Positions 16,717-25,513 of a DNA stretch of 64,000 nucleotides are shown here, in pieces (position 1 is the first letter of the stretch; each line of letters starts with the position of its first letter). Made by a program: the position numbers and the translations under genes. This stretch comes from Mesorhizobium shangrilense (lineage in GTDB: Bacteria; Pseudomonadota; Alphaproteobacteria; Rhizobiales; Rhizobiaceae): positions 45,507-109,506 of the forward strand of contig NZ_JBEWSZ010000011.1 in NCBI RefSeq assembly GCF_040537815.1, written 5' to 3'. The notes under the pieces were generated by a model that made no database searches, had not been told where the DNA came from, and saw only the letters and a program-made list of their open reading frames with translations.

Positions 16717-17256
16717 CTAGGGTCTGGCCGCGAAGTCGAAGCGGCAATGGTCGTGCCCTTCGCAGGCACACCGCACCTCCCCCGCTTCGACGTTGCTCGG
16801 TAGCGCAACCGAATTGCCTAGCAGGAACGAGAACGCGCCGGTGACGAAACCCTCGAACATGTAGCAGACGCGCTGGCCCGTCGATTGCCCGGCGCGCTGC
16901 CCGGCCTCCAGAGCGAAAATCGAATTTCGCAGGCTGATTGAGCCGCGACGGTCGGCGGTGTCCAGGACGTCGATGGAGAACTGGCCCCAGCCGCGCTGCG
17001 ACAGGCGCTGGAAATAGTGGCGGAACGTCGCCTCAGGATCGAGGCCCTTGTCGCGCAACTGCGCCCCGCACCATTCGATGGCGGATTTCGCCGTCGCTGT
17101 GCGAAGCATGGCGCGATAGGCCTCGCGGCCAAGGGCTTCCTCGACCGCGAGATGATTGTTCACCAGGAAGTGCCTGGGCAGGTAGACCATCGGCAGTCCG
17201 TCGGTCCGCCAGATGCCGCTGGTTTCGTCGACATCGATGGGAACCGCGGGCTGCAC
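16717..17256 (-). CDS. V4R-domain protein (small-molecule-binding 4-vinyl reductase-like)
   Basis: The 179-residue cytosolic protein ends with the V4R pattern: GFVTGAFSFLLG, then EAGEVRCACEGHDHCRF, where the Cys-x-Cys-x4-His-Cys set resembles the metal or ligand site of V4R proteins. V4R domains are found in bacteriochlorophyll 4-vinyl reductase accessory proteins and in XylR-type aromatic sensors. Here it stands alone with no DNA-binding domain. The start is a GTG at 17256. It is the last gene of the operon that begins with the FAH-family gene, 21 bases after the amidohydrolase, so it probably helps bind or sense that pathway's substrate (inference). Confidence 0.7.
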   Translation of the reverse strand: MQPAVPIDVDETSGIWRTDGLPMVYLPRHFLVNNHLAVEEALGREAYRAMLRTATAKSAIEWCGAQLRDKGLDPEATFRHYFQRLSQRGWGQFSIDVLDTADRRGSISLRNSIFALEAGQRAGQSTGQRVCYMFEGFVTGAFSFLLGNSVALPSNVEAGEVRCACEGHDHCRFDFAARP

Positions 17257-17277
17257 GACCCTCGCCCAGGCTGCCGA

Positions 17278-18552
17278 TCAAGCCGCTTGCCGCTGCGAAG
17301 CGACCGAGGCGGAGTGGTCCTTGTAGAGCTCGCCATCCTTCATGATGACGACGAGGTTCTTCTCATGCACCATCATGTCGAGGTCCTTCAGCGGGTCGCC
17401 ATTGACCAGCAGCAGGTCGGCGATGAAGCCTTCCTTGACCATGCCGAGCTCGTCGCCAAGGCCCATCACCTGGCCGCCGAGCCGCGTGCCGCACTGCAGC
17501 GCCTCGCTTGGCGAATATCCCAGCAGGTCGACGAAATGCTTGAGGTCGCGGGCGTTGGTGCCCTGCGGCGTCTGCGCGAAACCATAGTCGCCGCCGATCA
17601 GTGCGCGCACGCCGCGCTTGCGCAATTCGGTGTAGACCTTACGGCTGTCGTCGAGGATGCGCTGCATGCCGAACTTCACCGCCATCTCATGGGTGAAGCC
17701 GAAGGGCTCGCCCTCGTAGAGCGTGCCGTAGATGATGCCGATGGCCGGGCCGACGAAGATGCGGTCCTTGGCCGATTCCAGCGCATCCAGCGCTTCCTCG
17801 TCGGCGGATTCGCAGTGGTAGATGACGTCGACGCCGCACTTCACCGCGCGCTTCACCGAACCGGCGGCGCGGGCATGGCAGTTGATCTTCTTGCCGAAGT
17901 CACGCGCCACCGACACCGCCGTCATCACCTCGGCCTCGCTCATGACGGTAAGCCCGCCATGCGCCGCCGGGCTGAGATCATCACCCGAAATGTTGATCTT
18001 GATATTATCGGCGCCCTCGCGGCAGCACAGCCGCACCGCCTTGGTGATCTCCTCGACGCCGTCGGCGATCATGCCGAAGCTCTCGTGATACATGTGCTGC
18101 TGGCGCTCGTCGCCGAGACCGCCGGTCACCGTGATTTCTGGGCTGCCGGCACGCATGCGCGGCCCCGGCAGCCGGCCGGCGTTGATCTCGTTGCGGATGA
18201 CGATGTCGAGCCTCAGCTTCGAGGTCGCGGCGCTGTAGGCGCTGGTGAAGCCATGGTCGAGCAGCGTCTTGGCATTGCGCATGGTGAGCAGCAGATGCTC
18301 CTCGGGCGGGATCAGGCCGAGATCGGAATCCTTGATCGCGCCACCGAAGGAAATGTGGGCATGGCCTTCGACAAGGCCCGGCATCAACGTCATGCCGCGG
18401 CATTCGACGGTGGTGGCACCCTCGCCGGACAATTGTCCCGGCGTGCGCGCAATGGCGCTGATGCGGCCATTCTCGACCAGCAGATCGGCTGGAAAGGCGT
18501 CAGCGCCCGTGCCATCCCAGATCATGGCATTGCGGAACATCACTCTTGTCAT
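17278..18552 (-). CDS. Amidohydrolase family protein (imidazolonepropionase/prolidase-like)
   Basis: This 424-residue metal-dependent hydrolase has the TIM-barrel amidohydrolase pattern. An N-terminal beta-sandwich strand (MFRNAMIWDGTG) leads to the first metal motif GLVEGHAHISF (near residue 60). Then come INCHARAAGSVKRAVKCGVD, HCESADEEAL and a late aspartate in IGGDYGFAQT, with C-terminal LGDELGMVKEGFIADLLLVN typical of the family. It belongs to the carboxypeptidase Sgx9260/prolidase-like amidohydrolases that cleave amide or lactam bonds of small compounds. It sits 27 bases after the FAH-family gene in the same operon. The natural substrate is unknown. Confidence 0.88.
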   Translation of the reverse strand: MTRVMFRNAMIWDGTGADAFPADLLVENGRISAIARTPGQLSGEGATTVECRGMTLMPGLVEGHAHISFGGAIKDSDLGLIPPEEHLLLTMRNAKTLLDHGFTSAYSAATSKLRLDIVIRNEINAGRLPGPRMRAGSPEITVTGGLGDERQQHMYHESFGMIADGVEEITKAVRLCCREGADNIKINISGDDLSPAAHGGLTVMSEAEVMTAVSVARDFGKKINCHARAAGSVKRAVKCGVDVIYHCESADEEALDALESAKDRIFVGPAIGIIYGTLYEGEPFGFTHEMAVKFGMQRILDDSRKVYTELRKRGVRALIGGDYGFAQTPQGTNARDLKHFVDLLGYSPSEALQCGTRLGGQVMGLGDELGMVKEGFIADLLLVNGDPLKDLDMMVHEKNLVVIMKDGELYKDHSASVASQRQAA

Positions 18553-18579
18553 GACATCGTCCTCTGAAAGTTGGCGGGT

Positions 18580-19464
18580 TTATTGATTGACGGCCTGCGC
18601 GGCGAGGACGTCGTCGGCAACGACATTGGACAGGATGCCGACGTCTTCCAGTTCCACCTCGCAAATGTCGCCATGCTTCATGAACAGCTGCGGCTTGCGC
18701 GCCATGCCGACGCCCGACGGCGTGCCGGTGACGATGACGTCGCCCGGCTCCAGCGTGATCGCTTCGCTGATGATCGAGATCAGCGACACGACATCGAAGA
18801 TCATGTCGCTGGTCGAGGCGTTCTGCACGACCTCGCCGTTGAGGCGTGTCTGGATGCGCAGCCCCTTGCCGCCCGGCGGCAGCTCGTCCGCCGTCACGAA
18901 GACCGGCCCGAACGATCCGGTGCCGTCGAAATTCTTGCCGACGGTCCATTGCGGCGACTTGGTCTGGAAGTCGCGGATCGAGGCGTCGTTGAAGATGGAA
19001 TAGCCGGCGACATGGCTTAGCGCCTGACTGCGGGCGATGTGGCGGCCGGCCTTGCCGATGACAGCCACCATCTCCCCCTCATAGTCGAGCTGGACCGAAG
19101 CCTCCGGCCGGCGGATGGCCGCGCCATGGCCGATCAGGCTGGTCGAGAAGCGGGCGAACAGCGTCGGATAGGTCGGCGGCACGAAGCCGCTCTCGATCGA
19201 ATGGTCGACATAGTTCAGGCCGACGCAGATGATCTTGCCCGGCGCCGATATCGGCGGCAGCCACTGCACTGATTGCGGATCGACGCGCCGCCCCTTGGCC
19301 AGCCGTTCGCCGGCCGCCTGCAGCGCATCCGGGCCCTCGGCAATGAGTTCCTCCAGCCGTCCGGGAAACGTCGCGTCGCTCTCGTTGATGCCGCGGAACT
19401 CGCCTCCCGGCAATGCAATCGCCAATCCCGAACCCTGCGGCGACCTATAGGCTGCAAATCTCAC
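18580..19464 (-). CDS. Fumarylacetoacetate hydrolase (FAH) family protein
   Basis: This is the first gene of a three-gene catabolic operon. The FAH fold is identified by CVGLNYVDHSIESG, the metal ligands in LDYEGEMVAVIGKAGRHI, then FNDASIRDFQ, TVGKNFDGTG and VIVTGTPSGVGMARKP. At 294 residues it fits the group of acylpyruvases, oxaloacetate decarboxylases and 2-keto-acid hydrolases. It probably cleaves a C-C bond in a diketo or keto-acid intermediate produced by the downstream amidohydrolase (inference from context). A FadR-type operator lies 50 bases upstream of the start. Confidence 0.88.
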   Translation of the reverse strand: MRFAAYRSPQGSGLAIALPGGEFRGINESDATFPGRLEELIAEGPDALQAAGERLAKGRRVDPQSVQWLPPISAPGKIICVGLNYVDHSIESGFVPPTYPTLFARFSTSLIGHGAAIRRPEASVQLDYEGEMVAVIGKAGRHIARSQALSHVAGYSIFNDASIRDFQTKSPQWTVGKNFDGTGSFGPVFVTADELPPGGKGLRIQTRLNGEVVQNASTSDMIFDVVSLISIISEAITLEPGDVIVTGTPSGVGMARKPQLFMKHGDICEVELEDVGILSNVVADDVLAAQAVNQ

Positions 19465-19513
19465 TGGTCACGTCCCTGTTTGTGAAGGCTGGACTTTGTG
19501 CAGAAATTATATA

Positions 19514-19525
19514 TCTGTCAACAGA
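19514..19525. promoter_or_regulatory. FadR/GntR-type operator, site 1
   Basis: TCTGT-CA-ACAGA is a perfect inverted repeat within a longer AT-rich palindrome-like stretch (TATA ... ATATA). It lies between the FAH operon start (19464) and the GntR gene start (19609). The T-x-TGT-CA-ACA-x-A pattern fits FCD-domain GntR sites and recurs at 24238-24249. Confidence 0.75.
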
Positions 19526-19608
19526 GAATATATTATTTTGCATTCTGACTTCTGCCGGGCATATTGTATGACGGCATCCGATGGACAGATTCGGCCGCGG
19601 GCAAACGA

Positions 19609-20310
19609 ATGGCTAGAGAAGGCTCGATCAATCTCACCCAGGGCGCGTATGAGGATTTGCGCGCCGACCTTTTGTCGTGCCGGATCGCGCCCGGCAGCCG
19701 GCTCAAGGTGCAGGAACTATGCGACAGGCTGTCGGTCAGCCTCGGCGCCATCCGCGAGGCGCTGTCGCGCCTGACCTCGGAAGGCCTTGTGGTGGCCGAG
19801 CCGCAGCGTGGCTTTCGCGCCGCGCCGATCTCGGCCGAAGACCTGCTCGACCTCACCAAGACGCGCATCCAGATCGAGACGCTGTGCATCCGCCGCGCCA
19901 TAGAGGTCGGCGACGTGGCCTGGGAATCGCAGCTGGTCGCCGCACTGCACCGGCTGTCGCGCACGCCCGAGCATACGCCCGACGATCCCGTGCTTTCGAG
20001 CGACGAATGGGCGACCGCGCACGCGGCCTTCCACAAGGCGCTGGTCGGCGGCTGCGACAGCCACTGGCTGCTGCGCCTGCGCGACCAGCTTTATGACCAG
20101 AGCGAGCGCTATCGCCGCAGGTCTGTCTCGCTGGCGCCCAACGCCCGCAACATCAGCAAGGAGCATCAGGATCTGGCCGGCGCCGTGCTCGACCGCGACG
20201 CGGACAAGGCCGCGGCGTTGCTGGCCTCGCATCTGGCTGTCACCACCGACATCCTGCTGGCGGCCGAAGCCGACGACCTGCCGGCGCGCAAGACGATTGA
20301 GCGGGCATAG
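19609..20310 (+). CDS. GntR-family regulator, FadR (FCD-domain) subgroup
   Basis: The 233-residue regulator has a winged helix at about 8-70 (GAYEDLRADLLSCRIAPGSR and SLGAIREALSRLTSEGLV). The all-helical FCD ligand domain follows, with KTRIQIETLCIRRAIE, HAAFHKALVGGCDS and EHQDLAGAVLDRDADKAAAL; its histidines and acidic residues usually hold a metal and a carboxylate effector. The ATG at 19609 is preferred over a TTG at 19564 because homology starts there. It is divergent from the FAH/amidohydrolase/V4R operon and convergent with the polyamine-type ABC operon. It probably controls both through the two matching operators. Confidence 0.9.
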   Translation: MAREGSINLTQGAYEDLRADLLSCRIAPGSRLKVQELCDRLSVSLGAIREALSRLTSEGLVVAEPQRGFRAAPISAEDLLDLTKTRIQIETLCIRRAIEVGDVAWESQLVAALHRLSRTPEHTPDDPVLSSDEWATAHAAFHKALVGGCDSHWLLRLRDQLYDQSERYRRRSVSLAPNARNISKEHQDLAGAVLDRDADKAAALLASHLAVTTDILLAAEADDLPARKTIERA

Positions 20311-20338
20311 CGTTTCATTCGCGTTCCTCGGACAACAA

Positions 20339-20374
20339 GCAAGACGCCGCCCGCTCAAACGGGCGGCGTCTTGC
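20339..20374. terminator. Strong bidirectional hairpin between convergent genes
   Basis: A 15-bp perfect stem (GCAAGACGCCGCCCG and its complement) with a 6-base loop (CTCAAA) lies between the GntR stop (20310) and the binding-protein stop (20384). There is no clear T run, so termination is inferred from strength and position. Confidence 0.75.
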
Positions 20375-20383
20375 GTGTCAGGC

Positions 20384-21430
20384 TTACTGGCGCAGATTGG
20401 TCCAGATGCGGTCATACGCCCGGGTCGCCTTCTCGTCGCATGACGGCGCAAACGAGATCTTCAGGTCGGCCGGCGGATTGAACTCGGGCGAGCCGCCGAT
20501 GTCCGGCGACAGGTACTTGTTCGATCCGGCGATGGCGCTCTGGTAGCCGGTGTATTTCTGCTGCAGCGCAATGTTTTCGGGGTCCATCAGGAAGTTGAGG
20601 AACTTCTTGGCATTGTCGACATTGGGCGCTGTCGAAGGCACCGCGACATTGTCCATCCAGCCAACCACGCCTTCCTTGGGATAGACATATTTGACCGTCG
20701 GCTTCTGCTGCCGTGTCGCCAGCGCCTTGCCCGACCACTGCTCGTGCATGACCGTCTCGCCGGCAACCTGGCGCTCGACGATCCCATCGGAATTGTAGAC
20801 CTTCACGAAGGGCTTCTGCGCCTGCAGCAAGGCGTCGAGTTCCTTGAGGTCCGCTGGGTTGCTGTTGCACTGGTCCTTGCCGAGATAGACCAGCGCCAGC
20901 GACATCACTTCGCTGGGCGAGCCGAACATGCCGACCTTGCCCTTGAGTTCCGCGGGCGGATCGAACAGCGGCTTCAAACTGTCGGTCGGCCCCTTGTAGA
21001 CGGCGGTGTCGACCGAGAAGGAAGTGGTGCCCCAGACCCACGGCACGGTGTATTTCGCATCGGGATCCCAGGGCCGGTGCTGCCATTTCGGATCGACATT
21101 CTTGAAGTTCGGCATCGCCCCCGCGTCGACTTCCTGGAACAGCTTCTGCTTGACGAAGATCGGCACGAAATCGTTGCTGATGATCATCACGTCATAGCCG
21201 GCCGCGCCCGAGCTCAGCTTGGCGAGCGCGGTCTCGTTGGAATCATAGGTGTCGATGGTGACCTTGATCCCGGTCTCCGCCTCGAACTTCTTGATCATCT
21301 CGTCCGACGTGTAGTCAGTCCAGTTGTAGATGTGCAGCTCGCCGGCATCGGCGAGTGCCGTGGTGGTGATCGCCCCCATCATGGCGGCGGCCAGGGCTAG
21401 TCCAGAAAATCCTTCTTTCCATTTGGTCAT
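20384..21430 (-). CDS. ABC transporter substrate-binding protein, spermidine/putrescine type
   Basis: This 348-residue periplasmic protein is of the PotD/PotF class. A signal peptide (to about residue 28, ending ALADA) is followed by LHIYNWTDYTSDEMIKKFEA, which is diagnostic for this class. Then come KVTIDTYDSNETALAKLSSG, PWVWGTTSFSVD and the C-terminal LMDPENIALQQKYTGYQSAI. Ligand-contact aromatics and acids (Trp and Tyr in YNWTDY, Asp in VGWMDNVAVPS) are present, so an amine or polyamine-like cargo is plausible. It is the last gene of the operon in the order ATPase, permease, permease, binding protein. Confidence 0.92.
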   Translation of the reverse strand: MTKWKEGFSGLALAAAMMGAITTTALADAGELHIYNWTDYTSDEMIKKFEAETGIKVTIDTYDSNETALAKLSSGAAGYDVMIISNDFVPIFVKQKLFQEVDAGAMPNFKNVDPKWQHRPWDPDAKYTVPWVWGTTSFSVDTAVYKGPTDSLKPLFDPPAELKGKVGMFGSPSEVMSLALVYLGKDQCNSNPADLKELDALLQAQKPFVKVYNSDGIVERQVAGETVMHEQWSGKALATRQQKPTVKYVYPKEGVVGWMDNVAVPSTAPNVDNAKKFLNFLMDPENIALQQKYTGYQSAIAGSNKYLSPDIGGSPEFNPPADLKISFAPSCDEKATRAYDRIWTNLRQ

Positions 21431-21463
21431 TGTCGTTCTCCTCTGATCTGGTTCTTTGTTTTT

Positions 21464-22267
21464 CTAGGCAAACCTGTTGCGTCGTCCGACGAGCAGCGCC
21501 GCCGCGACGAAGACGATGGAAACGGCAAGAAGGATGGTGGAGATGGCGTTGACCTCGGGCGTCACGCCAAGCCGCATCATGCCGTAGATGTAGACGGGCA
21601 AGGTGGTCGATCCCGCGCTCGACACCATCATCGAGATCAGGAAATCATCGAGCGAGACGACGAAGGCCATGATGGCGCCGGCCGAGATCGCCGGGACCAG
21701 CAAAGGCAGCGTGACACGGCGAAACAGCCGCCACTCGTCGGCATAGAGGTCGCGGCCCGCCTCCTCCAATGTCCCGCCCATGTCGCGCAGCCGCGCCTGG
21801 ATCGGCAGCAGCGCGAACGGGATGCAGAAGACCGTGTGGGCGATCATCAGGTTGATCAGCCCGTGATGCATGCCGAGCCCCGAAAAGAAGATCAGCGTGG
21901 TGATCGCCACGACGATCTCCGGCACCACCAGCGGCATCGCGATCAACGCGGTTGCGGCGCCGCGCCCGAAGCGCAACCGGCCGCGTTCCAGCGCCAGCGC
22001 GCCAGCGGTGGCGATCGCCGTCGAGGCGATGGTGGCGACGACAGCGACGACGACGCTGTTGAAGGCGGCGTCGCGGATCGCGCCATTGTTGGCGACCGCC
22101 ACGAACCATTTGAAACTGAAGCCGGCCCATACGGTGACCAGCCGGCTCGAATTGAAGGCGTAGATCACCAGGATCAGCAGCGGCGCGTAGAAGAACAGGA
22201 ATATGAGAGCGGTGTAGGCGGACAGGCCGGGCGTATGCCGCCAGTCGAAGGGTTTCGCGCCGTTCAT
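21464..22267 (-). CDS. ABC transporter permease, PotC-like
   Basis: The 267-residue membrane protein has six predicted helices. The permease signature EEAGRDLYADEWRLFRRVTL, followed by LPLLVPAISAGAIMAFVVSL and DDFLISMMVS, contains the EAA loop that docks on the ATPase and closely matches PotC. It overlaps the stop of the PotB-like gene by four bases, as expected for coupled translation. It forms the second half of the transmembrane channel. Confidence 0.92.
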   Translation of the reverse strand: MNGAKPFDWRHTPGLSAYTALIFLFFYAPLLILVIYAFNSSRLVTVWAGFSFKWFVAVANNGAIRDAAFNSVVVAVVATIASTAIATAGALALERGRLRFGRGAATALIAMPLVVPEIVVAITTLIFFSGLGMHHGLINLMIAHTVFCIPFALLPIQARLRDMGGTLEEAGRDLYADEWRLFRRVTLPLLVPAISAGAIMAFVVSLDDFLISMMVSSAGSTTLPVYIYGMMRLGVTPEVNAISTILLAVSIVFVAAALLVGRRNRFA

Positions 22268-23133
22268 CGCCGCTCCTCCTGTGCCCTGCGCGAACGGATG
22301 ACGAAGACCGCCAGCACCACGACAGTCACGACCGTCGAGAGCGCGGCGCCAAAAGGCCAGTTTCGCGATGATGTGAATTGCATCTGGATCAGGCTGCCGA
22401 TCAGCAGCTTCTTGCCACCGCCGAGCAGGTCCGGCGCCAGGAACGAGCCCAGCGCCGGCGCGAACACCAGCGTGGCGCCGGCCAGCGCGCCGGGCCTCGC
22501 CAGCGGCCAGACGATACGGCGGAAGACGGCGGCACGGCTGGCATAGAGATCGTGCGCGGCCTCGATCAGCCGGGGGTCGATGCGCTCTAGCGTCGAATAG
22601 ATCGGCAGCACCATGAAGGGCAGGAAGGTGTAGACGAGGCCGAGCAGGATCGACCCGTCATTGTAGAGCAGCGGCAAGGGATCGGAGATGATGCCGGCAT
22701 GGCGCAACGCACCGTTCGCCAGGCCCTCGTCGCGCAGGATCAGGATCCAGCAATAGGTGCGGATCAGCGTGTTGATCCAGAACGGCAGCGTGACGGCGAA
22801 CAACAGGATGCGCCGCCGCTCGGGCGTCTGGCAGACGATGTACCAGGCGACCGGCAGCCCGAGCACAAGGCAGATGCCGGTGGTGGCGATGGCCAGGTAG
22901 ACCGAGCGCAGGATGATCAGCGCATAGCTCGGCGAAAACACCAGGCTGTCGTCGAAATCGCGCTGGTAGAGGAACTGCAGATAGGCGTCGAATGTCGCCG
23001 GCGCGGTCACCCCTCCATAGGGGTTGGCCGTCATGAAGGAATAGCCGACCGCCAGGAACAGCGGCAGGACCATGAAAATGCCGATGACCAGCATGGCCGG
23101 CGCGATCAGCAGGTAGGTGCGTTTCTCGCCCAT
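22264..23133 (-). CDS. ABC transporter permease, PotB-like
   Basis: The 289-residue membrane protein has six helices and the EAA motif IEAAHDLYASRAAVFRRIVW, then PLARPGALAGATLVF. The start at 23133 (MGEKRTYLLIAPAM) is chosen because it places the first helix correctly and lies just after the stop of the ATPase gene at 23141. A longer in-frame extension would overlap that gene deeply. It pairs with the PotC-like permease. Confidence 0.9.
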   Translation of the reverse strand: MGEKRTYLLIAPAMLVIGIFMVLPLFLAVGYSFMTANPYGGVTAPATFDAYLQFLYQRDFDDSLVFSPSYALIILRSVYLAIATTGICLVLGLPVAWYIVCQTPERRRILLFAVTLPFWINTLIRTYCWILILRDEGLANGALRHAGIISDPLPLLYNDGSILLGLVYTFLPFMVLPIYSTLERIDPRLIEAAHDLYASRAAVFRRIVWPLARPGALAGATLVFAPALGSFLAPDLLGGGKKLLIGSLIQMQFTSSRNWPFGAALSTVVTVVVLAVFVIRSRRAQEERR

Positions 23134-23140
23134 CGCCGCC

Positions 23141-24139
23141 TCAGTTCGCCAGTTCGCGTTCGACGTCGCGCGCCCAGTCGACGACGACCATGTCGCCGGT
23201 CGAGAGCACCACCCCCCCGCGAGAGCGCGAATGCAGCCTTGCCCCCTCGTCGAGGACAACTTCATAGAGCGTGTCGGAGCCGAGGAAGGTGATGGCCGAG
23301 ACCGCGCCCCTGGCGTGGCCGCTAGCGCCATCCGATGCCGGCGACACGACGATGTGTTCGGGGCGCACGACGATGGTCTTCGCCGGATCGCGGCCAAGGG
23401 CGGCACCGGGCAAGAGGTTGGACTCGCCGATGAAGTCGGCGACGAAGCGGTCCTGCGGATTGTCGTAGATGTCCCGGGGCGTACCGACCTGCAGCACGTG
23501 GCCATTGCGCATCACCGCGATCCGGTCGGACATGGCCAGCGCCTCCTCCTGGTCGTGGGTGACGAGCACGAAGGTGATGCCGGTTTCGCGCTGCAGCCGC
23601 TTCAACTCGCTCTGCATGCCCTTGCGCAGTTTGAGGTCGAGCGCCGACAGCGGCTCGTCGAGCAGCAGCACGCTGGGTTTCGGAGCGAGGGCACGCGCCA
23701 GCGCGACGCGCTGCTGCTGGCCGCCCGACAGTTGCGCCGGGCGGCGCGTGGCGAAGCCGTCGAGCCGCACCATCTCCAGCGCTTGGCCAACGCGCTCGTC
23801 CACCAGCGACTTCGGCGCGCGCTGCATCTCCAGCCCGAACGCGACATTCTCGGCCACGCTCATATGCGGGAACAGCGCATAGCTCTGGAACACGGTGTTG
23901 ACCGGCCGCTTCTGCGGCGGCAAGGCCGCGACATCGGCGCCGGCAATGCGGATGGCGCCGGAGCTCGGCACTTCGAAGCCGCCAATCAGGCGCAGCAAGG
24001 TCGTCTTGCCGCAACCGGACGGGCCGAGCAGGGTGAAGAACTCATTGTCGTAGATATCGAGGCTGACATCCTTCAGCGCATGGACGGGATCGGCATCCCT
24101 GGTCACGAAGGATTTTGACACGCTTTGGATGTCGATCAT
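23141..24139 (-). CDS. ABC transporter ATP-binding protein, PotA-like
   Basis: This is the first gene of the polyamine-type operon, with 332 residues. Visible motifs are Walker [17 protein letters not shown], the Q loop, the signature [16 protein letters not shown], Walker [12 protein letters not shown] and the switch histidine in VTHDQEEAL. The C-terminal regulatory TOBE domain (about 240-330) has [19 protein letters not shown] and VRPEHIVV. The start at 24139 has CAGGAA upstream. Its promoter region carries the second FadR-type operator, so it is likely regulated together with the FAH operon. Confidence 0.92.
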   Translation of the reverse strand: MIDIQSVSKSFVTRDADPVHALKDVSLDIYDNEFFTLLGPSGCGKTTLLRLIGGFEVPSSGAIRIAGADVAALPPQKRPVNTVFQSYALFPHMSVAENVAFGLEMQRAPKSLVDERVGQALEMVRLDGFATRRPAQLSGGQQQRVALARALAPKPSVLLLDEPLSALDLKLRKGMQSELKRLQRETGITFVLVTHDQEEALAMSDRIAVMRNGHVLQVGTPRDIYDNPQDRFVADFIGESNLLPGAALGRDPAKTIVVRPEHIVVSPASDGASGHARGAVSAITFLGSDTLYEVVLDEGARLHSRSRGGVVLSTGDMVVVDWARDVERELAN

Positions 24140-24237
24140 GACCGGCGAAATTCCTGGACTGCGTTGAGATGGCCTTGCGTATCGAAGGGGCATCGCGGCC
24201 GTTCGATCCGCACCTAAAAATTCGCCTCAAAATTATA

Positions 24238-24249
24238 TTTGTCAACAAA
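24238..24249. promoter_or_regulatory. FadR/GntR-type operator, site 2
   Basis: TTTGT-CA-ACAAA is a perfect inverted repeat in front of the PotA-like gene, about 100 bases upstream of its start. The flanks repeat those of site 1: AATTATAT before, and AATATATT with a T run and TTGC after. This points to the same regulator. Confidence 0.75.
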
Positions 24250-24417
24250 TAATATATTGTTTTTGCGTTGTGCGCACAAAAGCCTTGGCGAGCGCATCGA
24301 CCCGCCATCACCGCTTCGGCGTGTGACATCGTTTCAGGGTTGTGGCCGCACCCCGCCCGATGCGCGGGCGGATCACCGCACCCGCGTCAATGCCTCGTCA
24401 CTGCCCTGTCCGGAACC

Positions 24418-25509
24418 TCAGAGAACCTTGCCGCTCCGGGGATCGAGCAGGTGCATATGGGCCATGCCGAACGACAGCGTCGCCATTTCGCCGGGTTTCG
24501 GCGTCGATGCGGGATCGATCCGCGCCGTTGCCTCGCCGCCGGCGATAACAACATGCAGCAACGTCTCCATGCCCATCGGCTCGACCACCTCGACCCCAGC
24601 CTTGACGTCGACGACATCGGGGCGCTCGCGCCGCTCGGTGATGTGCTCGGGACGCATGCCGAACTCCAGCTCGCGCCCGGCATGGCCGGCATAGCGTGCG
24701 GTGCGGGCGGCAGGAACGGCAAGTTCGGTACCATCCGCCAGCACGACCGCGAGCCGGTCGCCACGCGCTTCCAGGCGGCACTTGAAGAAGTTCATGCCGG
24801 GGCTGCCGATGAAGCCTGCGACAAACCGGCTCGCCGGCTCGTGATAGAGATCGTTGGGCGGCCCGATCTGTTCGATGCGCCCCTTGTTCATCACCACCAC
24901 GCGATCGGCCAGCGTCATCGCCTCGACCTGGTCATGGGTGACGTAGACGGTCGTCGTGGCGACCATCTGGTGCAGCTTCTTGATCTCGGCGCGCATCTTG
25001 CCCCGCAGCTTGGCGTCGAGGTTGGAAAGCGGCTCGTCGAACAGGAACACCTTTGGCTGGCGCACCATGGCGCGGCCCATGGCGACGCGCTGGCGCTGGC
25101 CGCCGGACAGCTGGTGCGGCTTGCGCTGCAGGAGTTCGCTGAGGTCGAGCATTTCAGCGACACGCGCGATGCGCTGCGTCACCTCGGCGGCAGGCACTTT
25201 GCGGATGCGCAGGCCGAAAGCCATATTCTCAGCCACCGTCATCTGCGGATAGAGCGCGTAGCTCTGGAAGACCATGGCGATATCGCGGTCCCTGGCCTGG
25301 ACGTCGTTGACCAGCCGGCCGCCGATAAGGATCTCGCCGCCGCTCGGCCTGTCCAGTCCCGCCACCATGCGCAGCGTCGTCGACTTGCCGCACCCGGACG
25401 GTCCGACGAGGACGACGAACTCGCCCTCGGCGATCTCGAGGTCGATATCGTGCACCACCTTGAGGTTCTGATAGCTCTTCGAGATCTTGCGCAGTTCCAC
25501 ATCGGCCAT
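24418..25509 (-). CDS. ABC transporter ATP-binding protein, sugar type (UgpC/MsmK-like)
   Basis: The 363-residue ATPase is of the carbohydrate-uptake CUT1 group. It shows Walker A GPSGCGKSTTLRMVAGL, signature LSGGQRQRVAMGRAMVR, Walker B FLFDEPLSNLD and switch His in VTHDQVEAM. A long C-terminal MalK-like regulatory domain (about 235-363) contains DLYHEPASRFVAGFIGSP and FGMRPEHI. The start at 25509 (MADVELRKI) is used because a GGGAAGGGAA stretch precedes it. It is the last gene of the sugar operon, four bases after the ROK gene, and powers the two permeases at the operon's head. Confidence 0.93.
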   Translation of the reverse strand: MADVELRKISKSYQNLKVVHDIDLEIAEGEFVVLVGPSGCGKSTTLRMVAGLDRPSGGEILIGGRLVNDVQARDRDIAMVFQSYALYPQMTVAENMAFGLRIRKVPAAEVTQRIARVAEMLDLSELLQRKPHQLSGGQRQRVAMGRAMVRQPKVFLFDEPLSNLDAKLRGKMRAEIKKLHQMVATTTVYVTHDQVEAMTLADRVVVMNKGRIEQIGPPNDLYHEPASRFVAGFIGSPGMNFFKCRLEARGDRLAVVLADGTELAVPAARTARYAGHAGRELEFGMRPEHITERRERPDVVDVKAGVEVVEPMGMETLLHVVIAGGEATARIDPASTPKPGEMATLSFGMAHMHLLDPRSGKVL

Positions 25510-25513
25510 GGTG

